This document shows, one piece after another, positions 53,052-64,000 of a stretch of DNA of 64,000 bases. The notes beneath the pieces were generated by a model. That model worked only from the letters and a program-made list of their open reading frames with translations. It ran no database searches and was not told the DNA's origin. The DNA is from Cristatella mucedo (taxonomy: Eukaryota > Bryozoa > Phylactolaemata > Cristatellidae). Location of the stretch: NCBI GenBank assembly GCA_009760855.2, contig WPIO01000026.1:4047501-4111500 (forward strand), read 5' to 3'. The stretch's first letter is position 1. Every line of letters starts with the position of its first letter. The position numbers and the translations under genes were made by a program.

Positions 53052-55935
53052 TATATACTATAGTGGCTTTCGGTACGCATTCGGTACCTAACAGACTTTA
53101 TCTCACGCATCAAAGAGAAAGTGGAAAGCTTAGCTGGGTCAGGAGAGCAGTTGCAGTAGTGGGTTTCATGGAAGTAGCAGCTCAGGACCACTGGAAAGGA
53201 TGAGCTATAGTTGGCGGCAGGACAATAGTTGTCGATTGGATAATAATTGTGGGAACAATTTCCACAGTCTTGGACCTGCAGAGCAGAAGCTTCTGTCGCC
53301 AACAATCTTAAAGCGAAGGAATTGAACAGCTAATTTAGTGTCCATACAGGACCTGAGAGAACGAGGAGGCTGAAACTGGTGCAGCATTTCAGCTAGGTAT
53401 GGATGAGCCAAGCCGTGGCGGGCCTTGTGGGCCAGCGTAAGAACTTTGTTCTGTATCGGTTGATCAGCCGGAAGCCATCCTAGCATTTCTTTTAGCAAAA
53501 GAGAAACGTGGTCAAACCTCTGGGACTTGAAAACTAGCCTTTCAGCCAGCCATATTCATAGCCATTTGCAGTGGCCTAGTTGCTTTTTTTGGTAGCCCAT
53601 CCAAATTGGAAAATTCAAGCTGACACATAACTGAGGAGCTAGTTAAATCTTTTGCAAGCCACCATGGGAGAAAGCTCCTTATCTTAAATAGGGAATGGAC
53701 ATAATTGCTAGCTGTAAAAGTAGTCTTCTGAATGCAGTTTGTAAAATTTAGGTAGCTGTCGAAAACTATAACTAAATTTCGAGAACGTGGTGACGGTCGC
53801 ACAACAGCATTTTCAATTGGAAGAGCAAAGCCTTTTAATTCAGAGACTAGCTTAGGATGTCATATGAGAAGCAGTTCGGCTTTATTGTTATTTAGTTTCA
53901 AGAAATTTTTCGACATCCAGGATCAAATGTCGGCATGGAAACCATTAAGTTTATCAGTCGCAGCAGATTCCGAGGGTTAGAATGACAAATACAGCTGAGT
54001 ATCGTCAGCATACAAGCGAGATCATATTCCTTGGCCTAAATCACTTTTTCAAGAGATTGAGTATCAATGGAGAACAGCAACGAACCGAGGACGGACCATT
54101 GAGGGGCTCCAAAGGTGATCGGTTTCGAGGTTGACATCCGACCCCCACACAATACGGATTGAACACGATCATACAAGTGCGATTTAAACCACGCCAGTGC
54201 TTTGTCTGCCAGACCGATCGTTGTTCTCAATCGTTCTGGCAGAACTTCGTGATCAATGGTGTCGAAGGCAGCAGACAGATCTAGCAGAGCTAGGGCAGTG
54301 ACATTCCCGTCGTCGTTGCCACATAGAATGTCATTGTTAACACGGAGGAGAGCAGCTTCAGTAGAGTGCTGCCTCTTGAACCCCGATTGAAATGTATCTG
54401 ACATTTAATCCTTTTCAATATGTGCTACCAGTAGCTTAGCGACACATTTTCAGGAATCTTTAAAAAAGGAAGAAGGGAAACTGGGCGATAGTTTGCACTG
54501 ATCTCTGTATCTAATCCAGGCCTCTCAAGTATCGGTATAACGATTGCCAATTTGAAGGACTTTGGTACGACCCCTTTTCCCAAAGAAGCATTACTAATCT
54601 CGGTTATGGCAGGGCTAAGTTGGTCTGCCAGTGAAGACCATCGAGATGGTGGCATAGGATCTTCAAAAGACGAGCTCTTTTTACGAGATCTTATTAAGGT
54701 TGCCACATCGCATGCAGAAACCTCGAAAAACCTTTTAAGGAAAGTCACAGGTTGCGATTCCACAATTGCTTTACACGGAGGGGGTTTAATGGAGGTACGA
54801 CTATACATAATGCTTCCAGTAAAGAAGGCCGAAAACAATTTGGCTGAGCCATTAATATATGAGGAGTCAGACCTCTCAGCATTGACCAGTAAATTGTTTA
54901 CTTTCTTATAAATTTATTTTGGTTCTGACCGTCAGGAATTCTGTTTCGTAGTGAAAAAAAAGCCTGGCTTTTTGACGCTTCCGGGTGTAAACTCGAAGGA
55001 AGTCTTTGAAATTGACAAGATCTGCTCCAGAAACCGATTTCCTAAAACGACGTTCAAGCCTGCGCTTAAAACGGGGCATCTAGTGAAGCTTTTTGTAAAA
55101 ACAAAAGAATTTTCATGACTCTATACACGGATAGAATGAACGGGAACATGCTTGTGGTAAGCAATCCTAAGTCTCACGTTCACTGCACCATTAAGGGTAT
55201 CACGGCTGCTGGTCAAGTCTGGGTGCAGACCAAGAAGACTTGCATTACAAATACATTAAACAAATTTATCTATATCAATGCTTTTTAAGTTACGTCGCTG
55301 GACACGTTCCACATTACCCTGTACGTACAAGGAAGCAGGAACAGAACACGAGACCGAACAATGATCCGAGAGGGTCAGCTGGCACACCTCAAGGTCAGTG
55401 GGGCAGACACCCTGACCACGAGATCTAGGATATGGCCATCGACATGGGTGGTATGATTAGTGTGTTGGACCAAATCAAACGTCTTCAGACAGTCAGGATG
55501 TGAGCGGACCCGGCTGTTCATAGGGTTGTCAAAGTGAATATTGAAGTCTTCAGCAATCGGTAATGGCCTGTCACACCGAGATATTTTGGCGAGGAGCTCC
55601 GAAGACTCTTCTATGAACAAGCTTAGACCAATAACCGGAGATCGATATATCCCAACAGTGAGAAAACTCTCTTTGCTGAGGACCTGACTTTAACTGATTC
55701 AAACGATGGCCCTTGCCTACAGCTGCATGTCTTATAGCTAAACAATTCGCGAGCAACACTTGCATCCCCGCGGCCAACCTCGTCAGAACGCGTGGACTGA
55801 TAGAATATGAACCCAAGAGAGGTGGTCTCAGATATACAGCTGCTGAAATAAGGCATCACAGGGCACAGGAAATAAGGCGATTGGCGCTTAATGAAAATGG
55901 CAAAATCAGAGCGTGGTTCCAAAGAATTAGCATTT
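52885..55935 (-). mobile_element. LINE-B, long copy from endonuclease to tail
   Basis: The most continuous LINE-B in the window (about 3 kb, minus). Order: endonuclease blocks in 55816-55375 (FIEESSELLAKI, DRPLPIAEDFNIHF, GHILDLVV), connector and RT fingers in 54838-54425 (ANYRPVSLLPF), RT in 54404-54036 ([20 protein letters not shown], motif [16 protein letters not shown], motif B FGAPQWSVLGSLLFSI, where the usual Q-G is Q-W), C-terminal part 53802-53205, then the 3' UTR split by a TA array, and tail TGTAACATT. Frameshifts and stops are frequent. The 5' end is near 55935. Confidence 0.85.
52977..53057. repeat. (TA)n inside LINE-B 3' UTR
   Basis: An approximately 80-base TA array with GTA interruptions replaces the short segment that in other copies reads CTCACAGCCTAAGCGGC. 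Confidence 0.95.
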
Positions 55936-56687
55936 AATAAAATTCTGAAATCCTGCTGATAATTGTGTACGCAAAATAGTTTTACTTAGTAAGATTATTG
56001 ACAAATTTTGTTCACATTAGTTTATCCAAAATATGCATACAGAAGCGCAAGTAAAACACTCACTGGAAGTCGCTGCTTCCACACCTGGTCAAACTAGTCA
56101 ATGAGTACGAAATCAAAACCAAATTCAACTGATGGCTGACTCATTAACAAAGTCTCGTTATAATGACCAAGTTTTTTATTTTGATCAAAATTTAATCACT
56201 TCTTGAAACATTTAACACTTTAAATTACTCGTAACGCCATATAACATAGGAAATCCTGCACCTCACCGTAAGCTTAGAAACTGTTTTATAATATATCCTC
56301 TGAGCTGATGACATTCAACCAGGAGCTGGGGCACTCTCGTTCCTCTCAGGCTTGTCTGGATTCGTGCGATTTTCCCGTAGCATGCCTGCTGATGCTGCGC
56401 ATGCTAAAATTAAGCAATCGACATGCTTCCTATGCAGCATTGATAGATATCTAGATATCTAGATGATAAATAGGTAGTATCTAGAAAGAGAGCTAATTAT
56501 AATTGAGCAGCACAAACCGCGTCATTATTTTTATTCTGTTGGCTCACTTCTAGATTACAATGCAGCTGTCAAGTTAACAGCCCCCAGCACCATATACAGC
56601 TCTTAGCGATAAATCTGCGATCGCGGCCGCTGGCGAGTATTTCAGCATCGTCCAGGAGCTGTCTAATCAATCTTAATTTAAACAAGA
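55936..56687. other. AT-rich intergenic, nothing recognised
   Basis: Unique AT-rich sequence containing a short tandem ATATCTAG motif (about 56448-56463). No gene was seen. Confidence 0.45.
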
Positions 56688-57528
56688 ATCATGTTCCAAA
56701 GTGACCTCTTGTTAGACGACCACATCAGCTCCACAGTCAAATCTGCCAACTTTCAGCTACATAACATTGCTAAAATTCGGGCTTGTTTAGATAAGGATAC
56801 CACGTCTAAGTTAGTCCATGCATTCGTGAATCCCATCTCGACTTCTGCAACTCACTGCTTACTGGCCTACCGGCATGTGCGATCCGGCGATTGCAGCTGG
56901 TGCATAACTCCGCAACTAGGCTTGTCTGTCGTGAGCATCGCAGTGGCCACATCACACAACTTCTCGCCGACCTGCACTGGCTACCGGCCAAGCAACAGAT
57001 TGAATTCAAGGTTTTAACGCTCACTCTTAGGTCACTTCATTCTTTGGCTCCAGCCTATCTCTCACATCTACTCCCCCACCAGGCCAAGCATCGTATCACA
57101 TGCTTTTCGGAATCCAACAGTTTACCACTACCTCATACAAACCTCAAATCCTTTGAAGACTGTGCGTTTAGTTCGCATGCTCCCAAATCCTGGAACTCCC
57201 TCCCGATCTGCGTCAGAACATCCCCTGACCTGACCACATTTAAAAGGAACCTAAAAACACACCTATTTAGGATAGCATTTAGTGGGTCCCTGTGATTCGT
57301 CCTTCATGAGCTTATGGGTGCTGACACTATGCATGCTGCCACTAACCACATTTGCATGTTGACCCTGTGCATGTCACCCCTAACAATGCTATTCATGTTG
57401 TTTATCAAGCATGATATTACTCAGCATTCAATCGTGTTTCCCTTTGCAGCAAATGCAAAGCACCTAGAAAGAGATTGAGTTTTCTGAGCGTGCTTTATTA
57501 AGTTTATTATTATTATTATTATTATTAA
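56688..57528 (+). mobile_element. L2 LINE, 5'-truncated copy
   Basis: Plus strand: frame 56691-57017 starts FQSDLLLDDHISSTVKSANF, continuing in 56891-57295 ([36 protein letters not shown]). The 3' UTR and a (TTA)n tail end at 57528. One frameshift occurs near 56830. The C-terminal coding part is otherwise well preserved. Confidence 0.9.
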
Positions 57529-58274
57529 GCCCAAATTTTAGCAATGTTATGTATCTGAAAGTAGGCAGACTTGATTGTGGAGCTGATGTGGTCGTCTAAC
57601 GAGAGGTCACTTTGGAACGTGACACCTAGATTTTGAGCTGATTTAATTGGAGATATGCTGGCAGAGCCAATTTGAGCGTCAGCCTTTCCAATTTCTGAAT
57701 CACACTGGGTTTGCTCATAAATAATAAGTTAGTTTTATCATCGTTTAGTTTAAGAAATTTAGCTGCCATCCATGTGCAGATGTCATCAATACATGCAGCA
57801 AGTAAGTTGAGAGAATTTGAGGTGCTCGAAGGCTGGGAGGGATCAATGTAAAAAAAAGGTATAACTGAGTGCCATCCGCATAGAAGCGAAAGCCTTAATT
57901 GTGCTTGGCAATCGCACCAGCAAGAGGGAGAGTATAAACCGTGAAAAGAACCGGACCTAGCACGGAGCCCTGAGGTACCCCATATTTCAGAGACTCCTCA
58001 GAGGATCTTTGTCCATTCACGTCAATACTCTGGAGTCTCCCACTGAGATAGGACCTGAACCACTGCAGAGCAGTGCCAGTGATGCCCAGGCGAGATGAGA
58101 GGCTCTCTAAAAGAACTTGGTGATCGATAGTATCAAAAGTTGCCGAAAGATAGAGCAAAACAAGCAGAGATACTCTACCAATGTCTGCATTCCTAAGTAG
58201 GTCGTTGTTAACCCTAAGCAATGCTGATTTTATGGAGTGATTAGCTCTAAGGCCAGACTGGAACTTACGAGCAA
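57529..58274 (-). mobile_element. L2 LINE internal fragment, opposite orientation
   Basis: Minus strand. Covers the RT palm to the start of the C-terminal block (frame 58341-57895: FQSGLRANHSIKSALLRVNN, LYLSATFDTIDHQVLL, YGVPQGSVLGPVLFTVY). It lacks both the 5' and the 3' ends and begins immediately after the tail of the preceding L2. Motif A has a change (LDFSAAFD to LYLSATFD). Confidence 0.85.
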
Positions 58275-59810
58275 ATTTTGAAATTATATATAGGGACACA
58301 AATATCTTTAGTGTGCATGAGCAACTATTCTTGATCTTCATTCAAGGCAGAAATCACCGGAGAGGCCCGACCTCTGAACAATTGGCCATACTTTTCGTTG
58401 TGCTTTTCTGTTGGAGTGACAAATGGTATGACTCGAATAGTCAGTCAGCATGCCGTTATGAGGCGAGCGGCTGAAGGAAAGTAAGCTGCCTCGTGCCGTG
58501 GTCAGCTGTGTATTGCGCTTGCGTAGCAGATGTCAATAAGAGTGCAATCGGAAAAATTTGTTTACCAGCCGAACGAGATGCCTGGGTCTGACTGAGACAG
58601 TGAAAGTTTGTGAATGTTTAAGCAGCGTGCTCATAAGGCCGCGGCGTGAAATCGGTTGAGACGCGCGTGCTTAAGAACTACTTTCTGCTTTCATTTTGAT
58701 GCACCCGCAAGATCGAGAACACGAAGGTACCTCTACACGTTTTCTCTATTTTCAACTAGCGATTTCCTGCTCGTTTGGGCTGCTTAGCACCTAAAAAAAT
58801 CTGCTTCAGTCACATTTAGCGCTCATTGACTGCTGCCTGCCAGCGGATGTCGGCGTCTTTAATTTCGCGGGCAAGCCGTCTTGCTGTGACTTTCACCAGT
58901 CGATTGCAATGTCTCGATCAACAGTGAGCGTGTGGTCCGTCGCCGTGGGTTTACTGTCAGCAGTCGCGTACCCATGCATCGAGGTCCTGCATGGTCCGAT
59001 CGAGCATCTAGCTACCGTCAAGTCACGTAGGACCCGTCGCTCGGGCCGGAGGGTCGCTCGAACAAACAGGCGCTCTTGGCGACCTTCTCCATATCGCGAT
59101 GAGCGGCTGCTGCTGCGCGGCGTCGTACTGAGGAGCGAACTCTCGCGAGCAGCGACCTGTAGCCTGACTCAGCTCGCCGGTCTTCTGCTTAGCAACGCTT
59201 CAGAACGGGACCACGCCCCAACCCACAAACCCCGTTACGAGGGGACGCCTGCCATAGCGACGACTGCTAAAACGTCCTGCCGCACGGCTCCCGCCCGGTC
59301 GATGCGGCTTTGCAAGGGCGAGCGCGCGGCGTCGTTCGAGTCAGCGAGTTCGCATCGCTAAGGAAGCCTATCGCCGCATCACTCGACAGGAGGCGTCGAC
59401 GATCGAAGTTTCACTTTCTCATTTCACCGGAATCAAACAGCCCAGCAGAATCAAATAGGCCCGTCTTAGTTTAACTCGCGCCGAAGGATCTGGACGTCGA
59501 CGACGACGGCTCGTCTCGCTCCGGCTCCTCTTGCGCAAAGACGCCTCCGCCATCTGGCGGCGCTTCAAGCGCCGCGGCTGGAGCTCGACGCGCGCCGGCG
59601 GCCGGCATCGACTTTTCTGTGCAAACTTAGCTTCGGCCTACGGCTCAGCCGACTTAGAGCGTAAACATCTTCACAATCGCGGCCGCAGCTCGCCGCCGCC
59701 GCCGCCGCCTTTTAGCCGCTGCTTCGGCAACGCCTCGGACGCTGCCGCCAAGCGAATCGCGCATCCGGCCGGCCACGACCGACTGCGTTCGGGTGCGCTC
59801 GCTGCGTGCC
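58275..59810. other. 5' flank of second P2X gene
   Basis: AT-leaning to about 58850, then GC- and CpG-rich up to the start codon, with GCC-triplet runs just before it (59690-59710). This probably contains promoter and 5' UTR. A 150-codon frame from an ATG at 58909 (hydrophobic N-terminus VSVWSVAVGLLSAVAYP, then Arg-rich) is open but has no recognisable domain and may be chance in GC-rich DNA. Confidence 0.4.
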
Positions 59811-61178
59811 ATGACTTTCTCGACGTTCGTGCGCGAGCGGGCATCCGACTTCTTGGATTACGACACGCCGAAGTTCGTGCGCGTGCGCTCCAAGAAGATC
59901 GGCGCCGTGTGCCGCGTCACGCAGATGCTCTGCCTCGGCTACCTGGTTGGCTACGACCTGCTCTACCAGAAGGGCTACCAGCAGAACGACGTCGGCGTCA
60001 GCGGCGTGACGACCAAAGTTAAGGGCGTGCAATACTCGGACAGGGACGGCAGCGGCGGTGGTGGCGCACCGGGCGAACCGCGGCTTCGCGTCTGGGACAC
60101 GGCGGACTACATGATTCCGCCGCACATGAATGGCGCCTTCTTCGTGATGACCAACGTCCTGGTGACCGCCAATCAGACTCAGGGCAAGTGCTCTGAAGAC
60201 CCGACCTTCGCCGACGCTCGCTGTGCGATCGACGCCGACTGCCAAGTTAAGACGTCCGCCAGCGTCGGGAACGGAGCGTTCACGGGTAGATGCTTGCTTG
60301 GCGGCGGCGGCAGTAACAGCGGTAACTTGTCGACTGCAGCGGCCGTTCGCGGCGTGTGCGAAGTGACGGCCTGGTGTCCAGTGGAAAACGACACTCTGAC
60401 CAGTCCCGCACCTCTACTGCGCGGCTCGCGGAACTTCACAGTCCTGATCAAGAACTACGTGTACTTTCCGTACTACGGAAAATACCGCAGCAACATAATG
60501 GAGACGGCCACCAAGCAGTATCTGCGCAGCTGCGTGTACAACGCGAAAACCGACCCGCAGTGTCCCATATTCAAGCTGGGCGACGTGGTCGACTCGATCA
60601 AGGGCGAGAGCTACGACAAGCTGGCGCTGATCGGCGGCGTCGTGTCGATTCGCATCGACTGGGACTGCGACCTGGACTACAGCATCAAGCACTGCCTGCC
60701 AACCTACTCGTTCGCGAGACTCGACAGCGAAGCGACGGACGCTTTGATTTCTCAGGGCTACAACTTCCGGTTCGCCTATAACTTCTGGGAGGGCGGCACG
60801 AAGAGGCGAGAACTCGTCAAGGCGTACGGAATTCTGTTCCTCGTCTCTGTAACGGCCAATGCCGGTGCCTTCAACGTGATCCCTATGATGATGTCGGTAG
60901 GCAGCGGGCTGGGTCTGCTCGGCGTGGCCACTGTCGTCTGCGACTTCATAGTGGCGCACATCTACCAGAAGCGAAGCGCGATCAAGCACAAGAAATTTGA
61001 CGCCGTCGATCGCCAGAGCGAGTCGCTGCACGTCTCCGCCGCAGCAGCAGCGTCAGCGTACGCCGTGCCAGGCCACGGAAGCAGCAGCCCGCAGGTCTCT
61101 GCACTGGCCGCGAGGGATCGTTCCCAGCCTCCTCGATTTGGTGAAGCGGGCGCTGAGACGGCCGAAGACAGCGCGTAG
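59811..61178 (+). CDS. P2X-type ATP-gated cation channel, intronless (paralogue 2)
   Basis: A 455-residue P2X subunit, paralogous to 5176-6426. Features in order: DTPK (18-21), first membrane helix about 36-55, ATP-contact lysines in VTTKVKG (K69, K71), head cysteines C127, C138, C144, C161, C183, C189, then C241/C251 and C286/C295, NFT at 208-210, NFR 318-320, K337 in VKAYGILF, second helix about 359-385. In the C-terminal YxxxK position it reads HIYQK (H383), so the conserved tyrosine is missing. The cytoplasmic tail is about 40 residues longer than in paralogue 1 and rich in Ala and Ser. The ATG at 59811 has G at -3; six codons upstream stay open without another ATG. The coding region has no intron. 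Subunits of this family assemble as trimers, so the two products could form mixed channels (inference). Confidence 0.95.
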   Translation: MTFSTFVRERASDFLDYDTPKFVRVRSKKIGAVCRVTQMLCLGYLVGYDLLYQKGYQQNDVGVSGVTTKVKGVQYSDRDGSGGGGAPGEPRLRVWDTADYMIPPHMNGAFFVMTNVLVTANQTQGKCSEDPTFADARCAIDADCQVKTSASVGNGAFTGRCLLGGGGSNSGNLSTAAAVRGVCEVTAWCPVENDTLTSPAPLLRGSRNFTVLIKNYVYFPYYGKYRSNIMETATKQYLRSCVYNAKTDPQCPIFKLGDVVDSIKGESYDKLALIGGVVSIRIDWDCDLDYSIKHCLPTYSFARLDSEATDALISQGYNFRFAYNFWEGGTKRRELVKAYGILFLVSVTANAGAFNVIPMMMSVGSGLGLLGVATVVCDFIVAHIYQKRSAIKHKKFDAVDRQSESLHVSAAAAASAYAVPGHGSSSPQVSALAARDRSQPPRFGEAGAETAEDSA

Positions 61179-64000
61179 CCAGCCGGCGTCCGGTTGCCGA
61201 GCGATCTTTTGGCCCACAATTTTGCTTGCCACCGAAGCCGACGAGCGGACCACCGAGCTCGGTAACTCAGCTCAGCCACCGCCGTTGCGCTCAGTGCCGG
61301 CGGAGGGCGAGCGACTAAGCGACCCTATGCGGCAGTTTCGCGGCGCAGAGGAGCTGTGGCGGGCGTGAAAACGATGCTGCTGCTCTGCAGGTGCGCAAAT
61401 CTTGATAAGTGAGCGCCGGACGATGCGTAGGATCCAGCAGAACTGTCGGACCGGTGTCGTCATGCCCGATGCAGCCGCAAACTGTCGCGCTCCCGCTCAC
61501 CCCGCACTCCTCCTTTGAGGTCAGCCACCGTCGCCGCCGAAGCAGGTTGGCTGACTTGCCGGAAGAGGCTTGCTTTTCAGAGGTCCATTATTGCGATCTC
61601 TCGGCATTCGCATTTCAACCGGAAGTCCGAATCTCGTGTGCAAATGCAAGCTCAATGTGCACGCACTTATGCAGAAACATGCAGGTATTATTCTATATAA
61701 ATACATTAACATTGATTAATATAGTGCATTTAGCAATTCGCATAGCTGTATTTACACAGCGTGCTTTCAAGTAGGTGGTAGCTATCGGTAATCGCCTAGG
61801 AGAGAATCGCAACGGTCATTCGGAATAGCCTCTTCTTCTCTCGAAAGGCATTCAAGCATATTTTTGAATTTCTTCGGTATGTAACTTCAGTGTAACTGGT
61901 AACTTCATTACGGTGGTGTATCGTACTGTAGTAAGAAAACTTTTGTATAGCGCAACGAGAACTCAATCTCTTTCTTGGCACTTTCCATTGAGCTGTCCAG
62001 TCAAAGCCACTCTCTTTTGCTCAGCAAACAATGATCCAAATTGCCAAGGCCTGGTAGCAAACCGAGCGAGAGTAATTGACATGCGATATCAAATTTGTTC
62101 CCCTGCCTATGGCAGCCCTCCAATTTATGTTTCTTGCCTTGCACAAAATGCCCGAGGCAATTGGGTACTCATCTAAACAAAATACACCATCTGAACAGAA
62201 CAACCATTTTTCATGTATTTTTTATGTTTAGAGTAACTTCTTGTTGGGTTATGATAGATAAACGTTATAGTATTCCATGTTTCTGTAAACTGTTGTTTTG
62301 CACATTCATAGTACCGCAGGCTGACAGCAAGAGCCATTTGCAAAGACTTAAATGGGCTCAAAGAATTCAATAGAACGGCGTTGTTCGTACGCACAATCCG
62401 TGTTGCACATATACAGGTTTAATGGATGGTTTACATCAAGATGGGTTTTGCGGTAGTTATTAATTTTCTGCAGTAGTTAACTGAAGGGCCGCTAGGTAAA
62501 TGAAGTGTTCGTGCCTGCACAATGCCACAGTTTTGTTGACCGAGTCGGCCTGAATAAGGATGCCAAAAGTCGGACATCATTTATTGCCCACGTCTGAAAT
62601 AGGAAAGGCTTCGAGGAGCAGGTTATGTACCGCGAGACGAATCGCCTTCACTGCCGGCACCTAAATAAGTGCAGCAAAGTAGTTTCGTAGCTCAATGCGG
62701 CACAATATACTTTTATCCATTACTAGAAATTCTTTACTCAGACGCAGTTGTTAGGGCAAGCCGACCCAGATAGCAGTGGCTCGTGTCAGGATTGACTTCA
62801 GCCAGACGTAAGTACTTACGTCTGTTCGTGGTTTTTAGCAAATTGTGTTGCCCTTAATAGCAATGGCTGACACATTTATATTGGCCCCAGCAGTAGTACC
62901 TGAGTGGCCGATGGCCATATCGGATACACACTCACGTGGCTCAAGTATGTGCACAGAAAAGTTCATATTGAACCTAGTTTAGGGCATATTCAGCAGGCGC
63001 TATCACGACAGTCTCTACGCCCACTACTGTAGTATAGAAGGTTTCTGTCGATGTCGGTCCAAAGACTGAAAGGCAAATGAAGTGGGACTCAACTGAGTCA
63101 ATTTATTAGTCACATCTCTTGAGTTTAAGCTAGGTTCGACTGAAATTATTCAGCAGTGCTGAGAGACAAATTCAAACATATCATTTCGTTGACTTGGCGA
63201 ATGAGGCCAATTGTAGAGAGGCTGATAATGAGCCACCTCGGCCGCCGAACCAACCCGTGCAGCTCTTCAGGGCCAGTTCGCTGGGCCACGGATGCCCCCG
63301 TGAAACCCCTATCCTCCACTACTAAGTCCGATTTGGCAAAGCGCTTTCTTCTCGACTCGCTCTGTTGCTCAGTCCACACGAATCGATCGGCGCTCCCGAA
63401 CGCCCGCATGATTTTGCTGTGGCGATCGTGGCGAATGGTCGGTTACTCGCGGTGCCCAAATTCCACTTCGCCTGGGCTTATTTTTCACAAGCGGCCACAA
63501 GATCCGCCCGATCGAGCCGGATCTGAAGAAGCCCGGATCGTGGTGCGCGAGGCTAGTGCTCGAGTCGCAGCCGTCGGGGTGGATAGGGCGGCTCGACCGA
63601 TTGCTATTTCGTTCGTGATCGAAACGCTGCGAATTAAATATGCATGCGCTAGGCATGCACGAACCCGGCAGACTTATTGCTCAGTCGTCTCGGAAGGACG
63701 CCGGCACTGTTTAGATTTCTCAGCTGATAAGTAATGGCAAAATGACGAGCGCAGATGCATCGATGCAAAACCACGACAGGATGCCGGGCACAGCCGCGAA
63801 GAGGCAAGGCTGCTGAAAAGAGCAACGTGACATGTTGCCGCTCTGCATGCAGAGCCGATCGAGAGAATAACCCTACCACTGAATCTAGCTGTGACTCTGG
63901 CAGATATGTCAGCTGAATTTAGTACATAACCTGCTCGACACATAAGGGTACTCCCTTGGTAGTGGGGAACCCTTAGTAGTCTTGCACCGTCGGTAGTTGC
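61179..64000. other. 3' flank of second P2X gene and unassigned sequence
   Basis: GC-rich sequence to about 61560 probably includes the P2X 3' UTR; no clear AATAAA was seen nearby. An L2/SINE1 tail lies at 61930-61995. AT-leaning unique sequence follows to about 63200, then a GC-richer patch (63200-63650) with a 192-codon plus frame (63156-63734) that overlaps minus frames and has no recognisable motif. No gene is supported. Confidence 0.45.
61930..61995 (-). mobile_element. L2/SINE1 tail fragment
   Basis: TATAGCGCAACGAGAACTCA, ATCTCTTTCTTGGCAC and TTTCCATTG correspond to the inverted L2 3' end. No coding part or tRNA head is seen. Confidence 0.55.

Noticed and set aside
59531..60022. Open frame overlapping the start of the second P2X gene
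   Set aside because: Out-of-frame shadow in GC-rich sequence; the P2X frame begins at the ATG at 59811.
60414..61031. Long antisense frames within the second P2X gene
   Set aside because: Composition shadows of the sense gene without recognisable motifs.
63156..63734. A 192-codon gene near the right end
   Set aside because: It does not start at an ATG, overlaps antisense frames of similar quality and has no motif.

Overview
The window is animal nuclear DNA from an invertebrate or early-branching metazoan whose species I cannot name. The evidence is two P2X-type ATP-gated ion channel genes (metazoan-style receptors with all ten ectodomain cysteines) set among LINE retrotransposons, tRNA-derived SINEs, an LTR element and long dinucleotide microsatellites. 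There is no operon structure, no CRISPR array and no phage. No rRNA or functional tRNA gene was recognised.

Layout. A 5'-truncated LINE of family B, which has a CATTA-repeat tail, lies at about 1.6-2.4 kb. A GC-rich island at 2.9-7.2 kb contains the first intronless P2X gene (5176-6426, +). Two long TA arrays follow, the second abutting a decayed LINE that encodes a restriction-like endonuclease (8.1-10.5 kb). An almost intact L2-type LINE body lies at 11.1-13.4 kb (minus). From 16 to 26.5 kb there are truncated L2 copies, LINE-B copies and two more restriction-like-endonuclease LINE relics. GC-rich patches without a recognisable gene lie at 27.9-28.6 and 29.2-30.6 kb. A nested and duplicated LINE-B/L2/SINE complex occupies 35.2-40 kb. 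A decayed, unidentified coding region follows (40.0-41.3 kb, minus). A compact LTR retroelement with perfect 5-bp target-site duplications is at 45.6-47.3 kb, then an AT-rich stretch with SINEs (47-52.9 kb), a long LINE-B copy (52.9-55.9 kb) and two L2 fragments in opposite orientation (56.7-58.3 kb). The second intronless P2X gene (59811-61178, +) sits in another GC-rich island, and 2.8 kb of unassigned sequence closes the window.

How the parts relate. The two P2X genes are paralogues on the same strand, about 53 kb apart, both without introns in the coding region; the DNA between them is largely transposon debris. The repeats form an interacting community. L2 LINEs supply a 3' tail that a tRNA-derived SINE shares, which suggests mobilisation by the L2 machinery. 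The same tail contains a short GA run that has grown into long GA microsatellites in at least two copies. The endonuclease-type LINE is associated with TA repeats at both ends of its better copy. The LTR element has lost most of its coding capacity but keeps a 336-codon ATG-initiated frame.

Limits. Assignments rest on reading motifs and aligning repeats within the window by eye. No database search, splice prediction or transcript data was available. Element boundaries are accurate to about 5-30 bases except where stated as exact.
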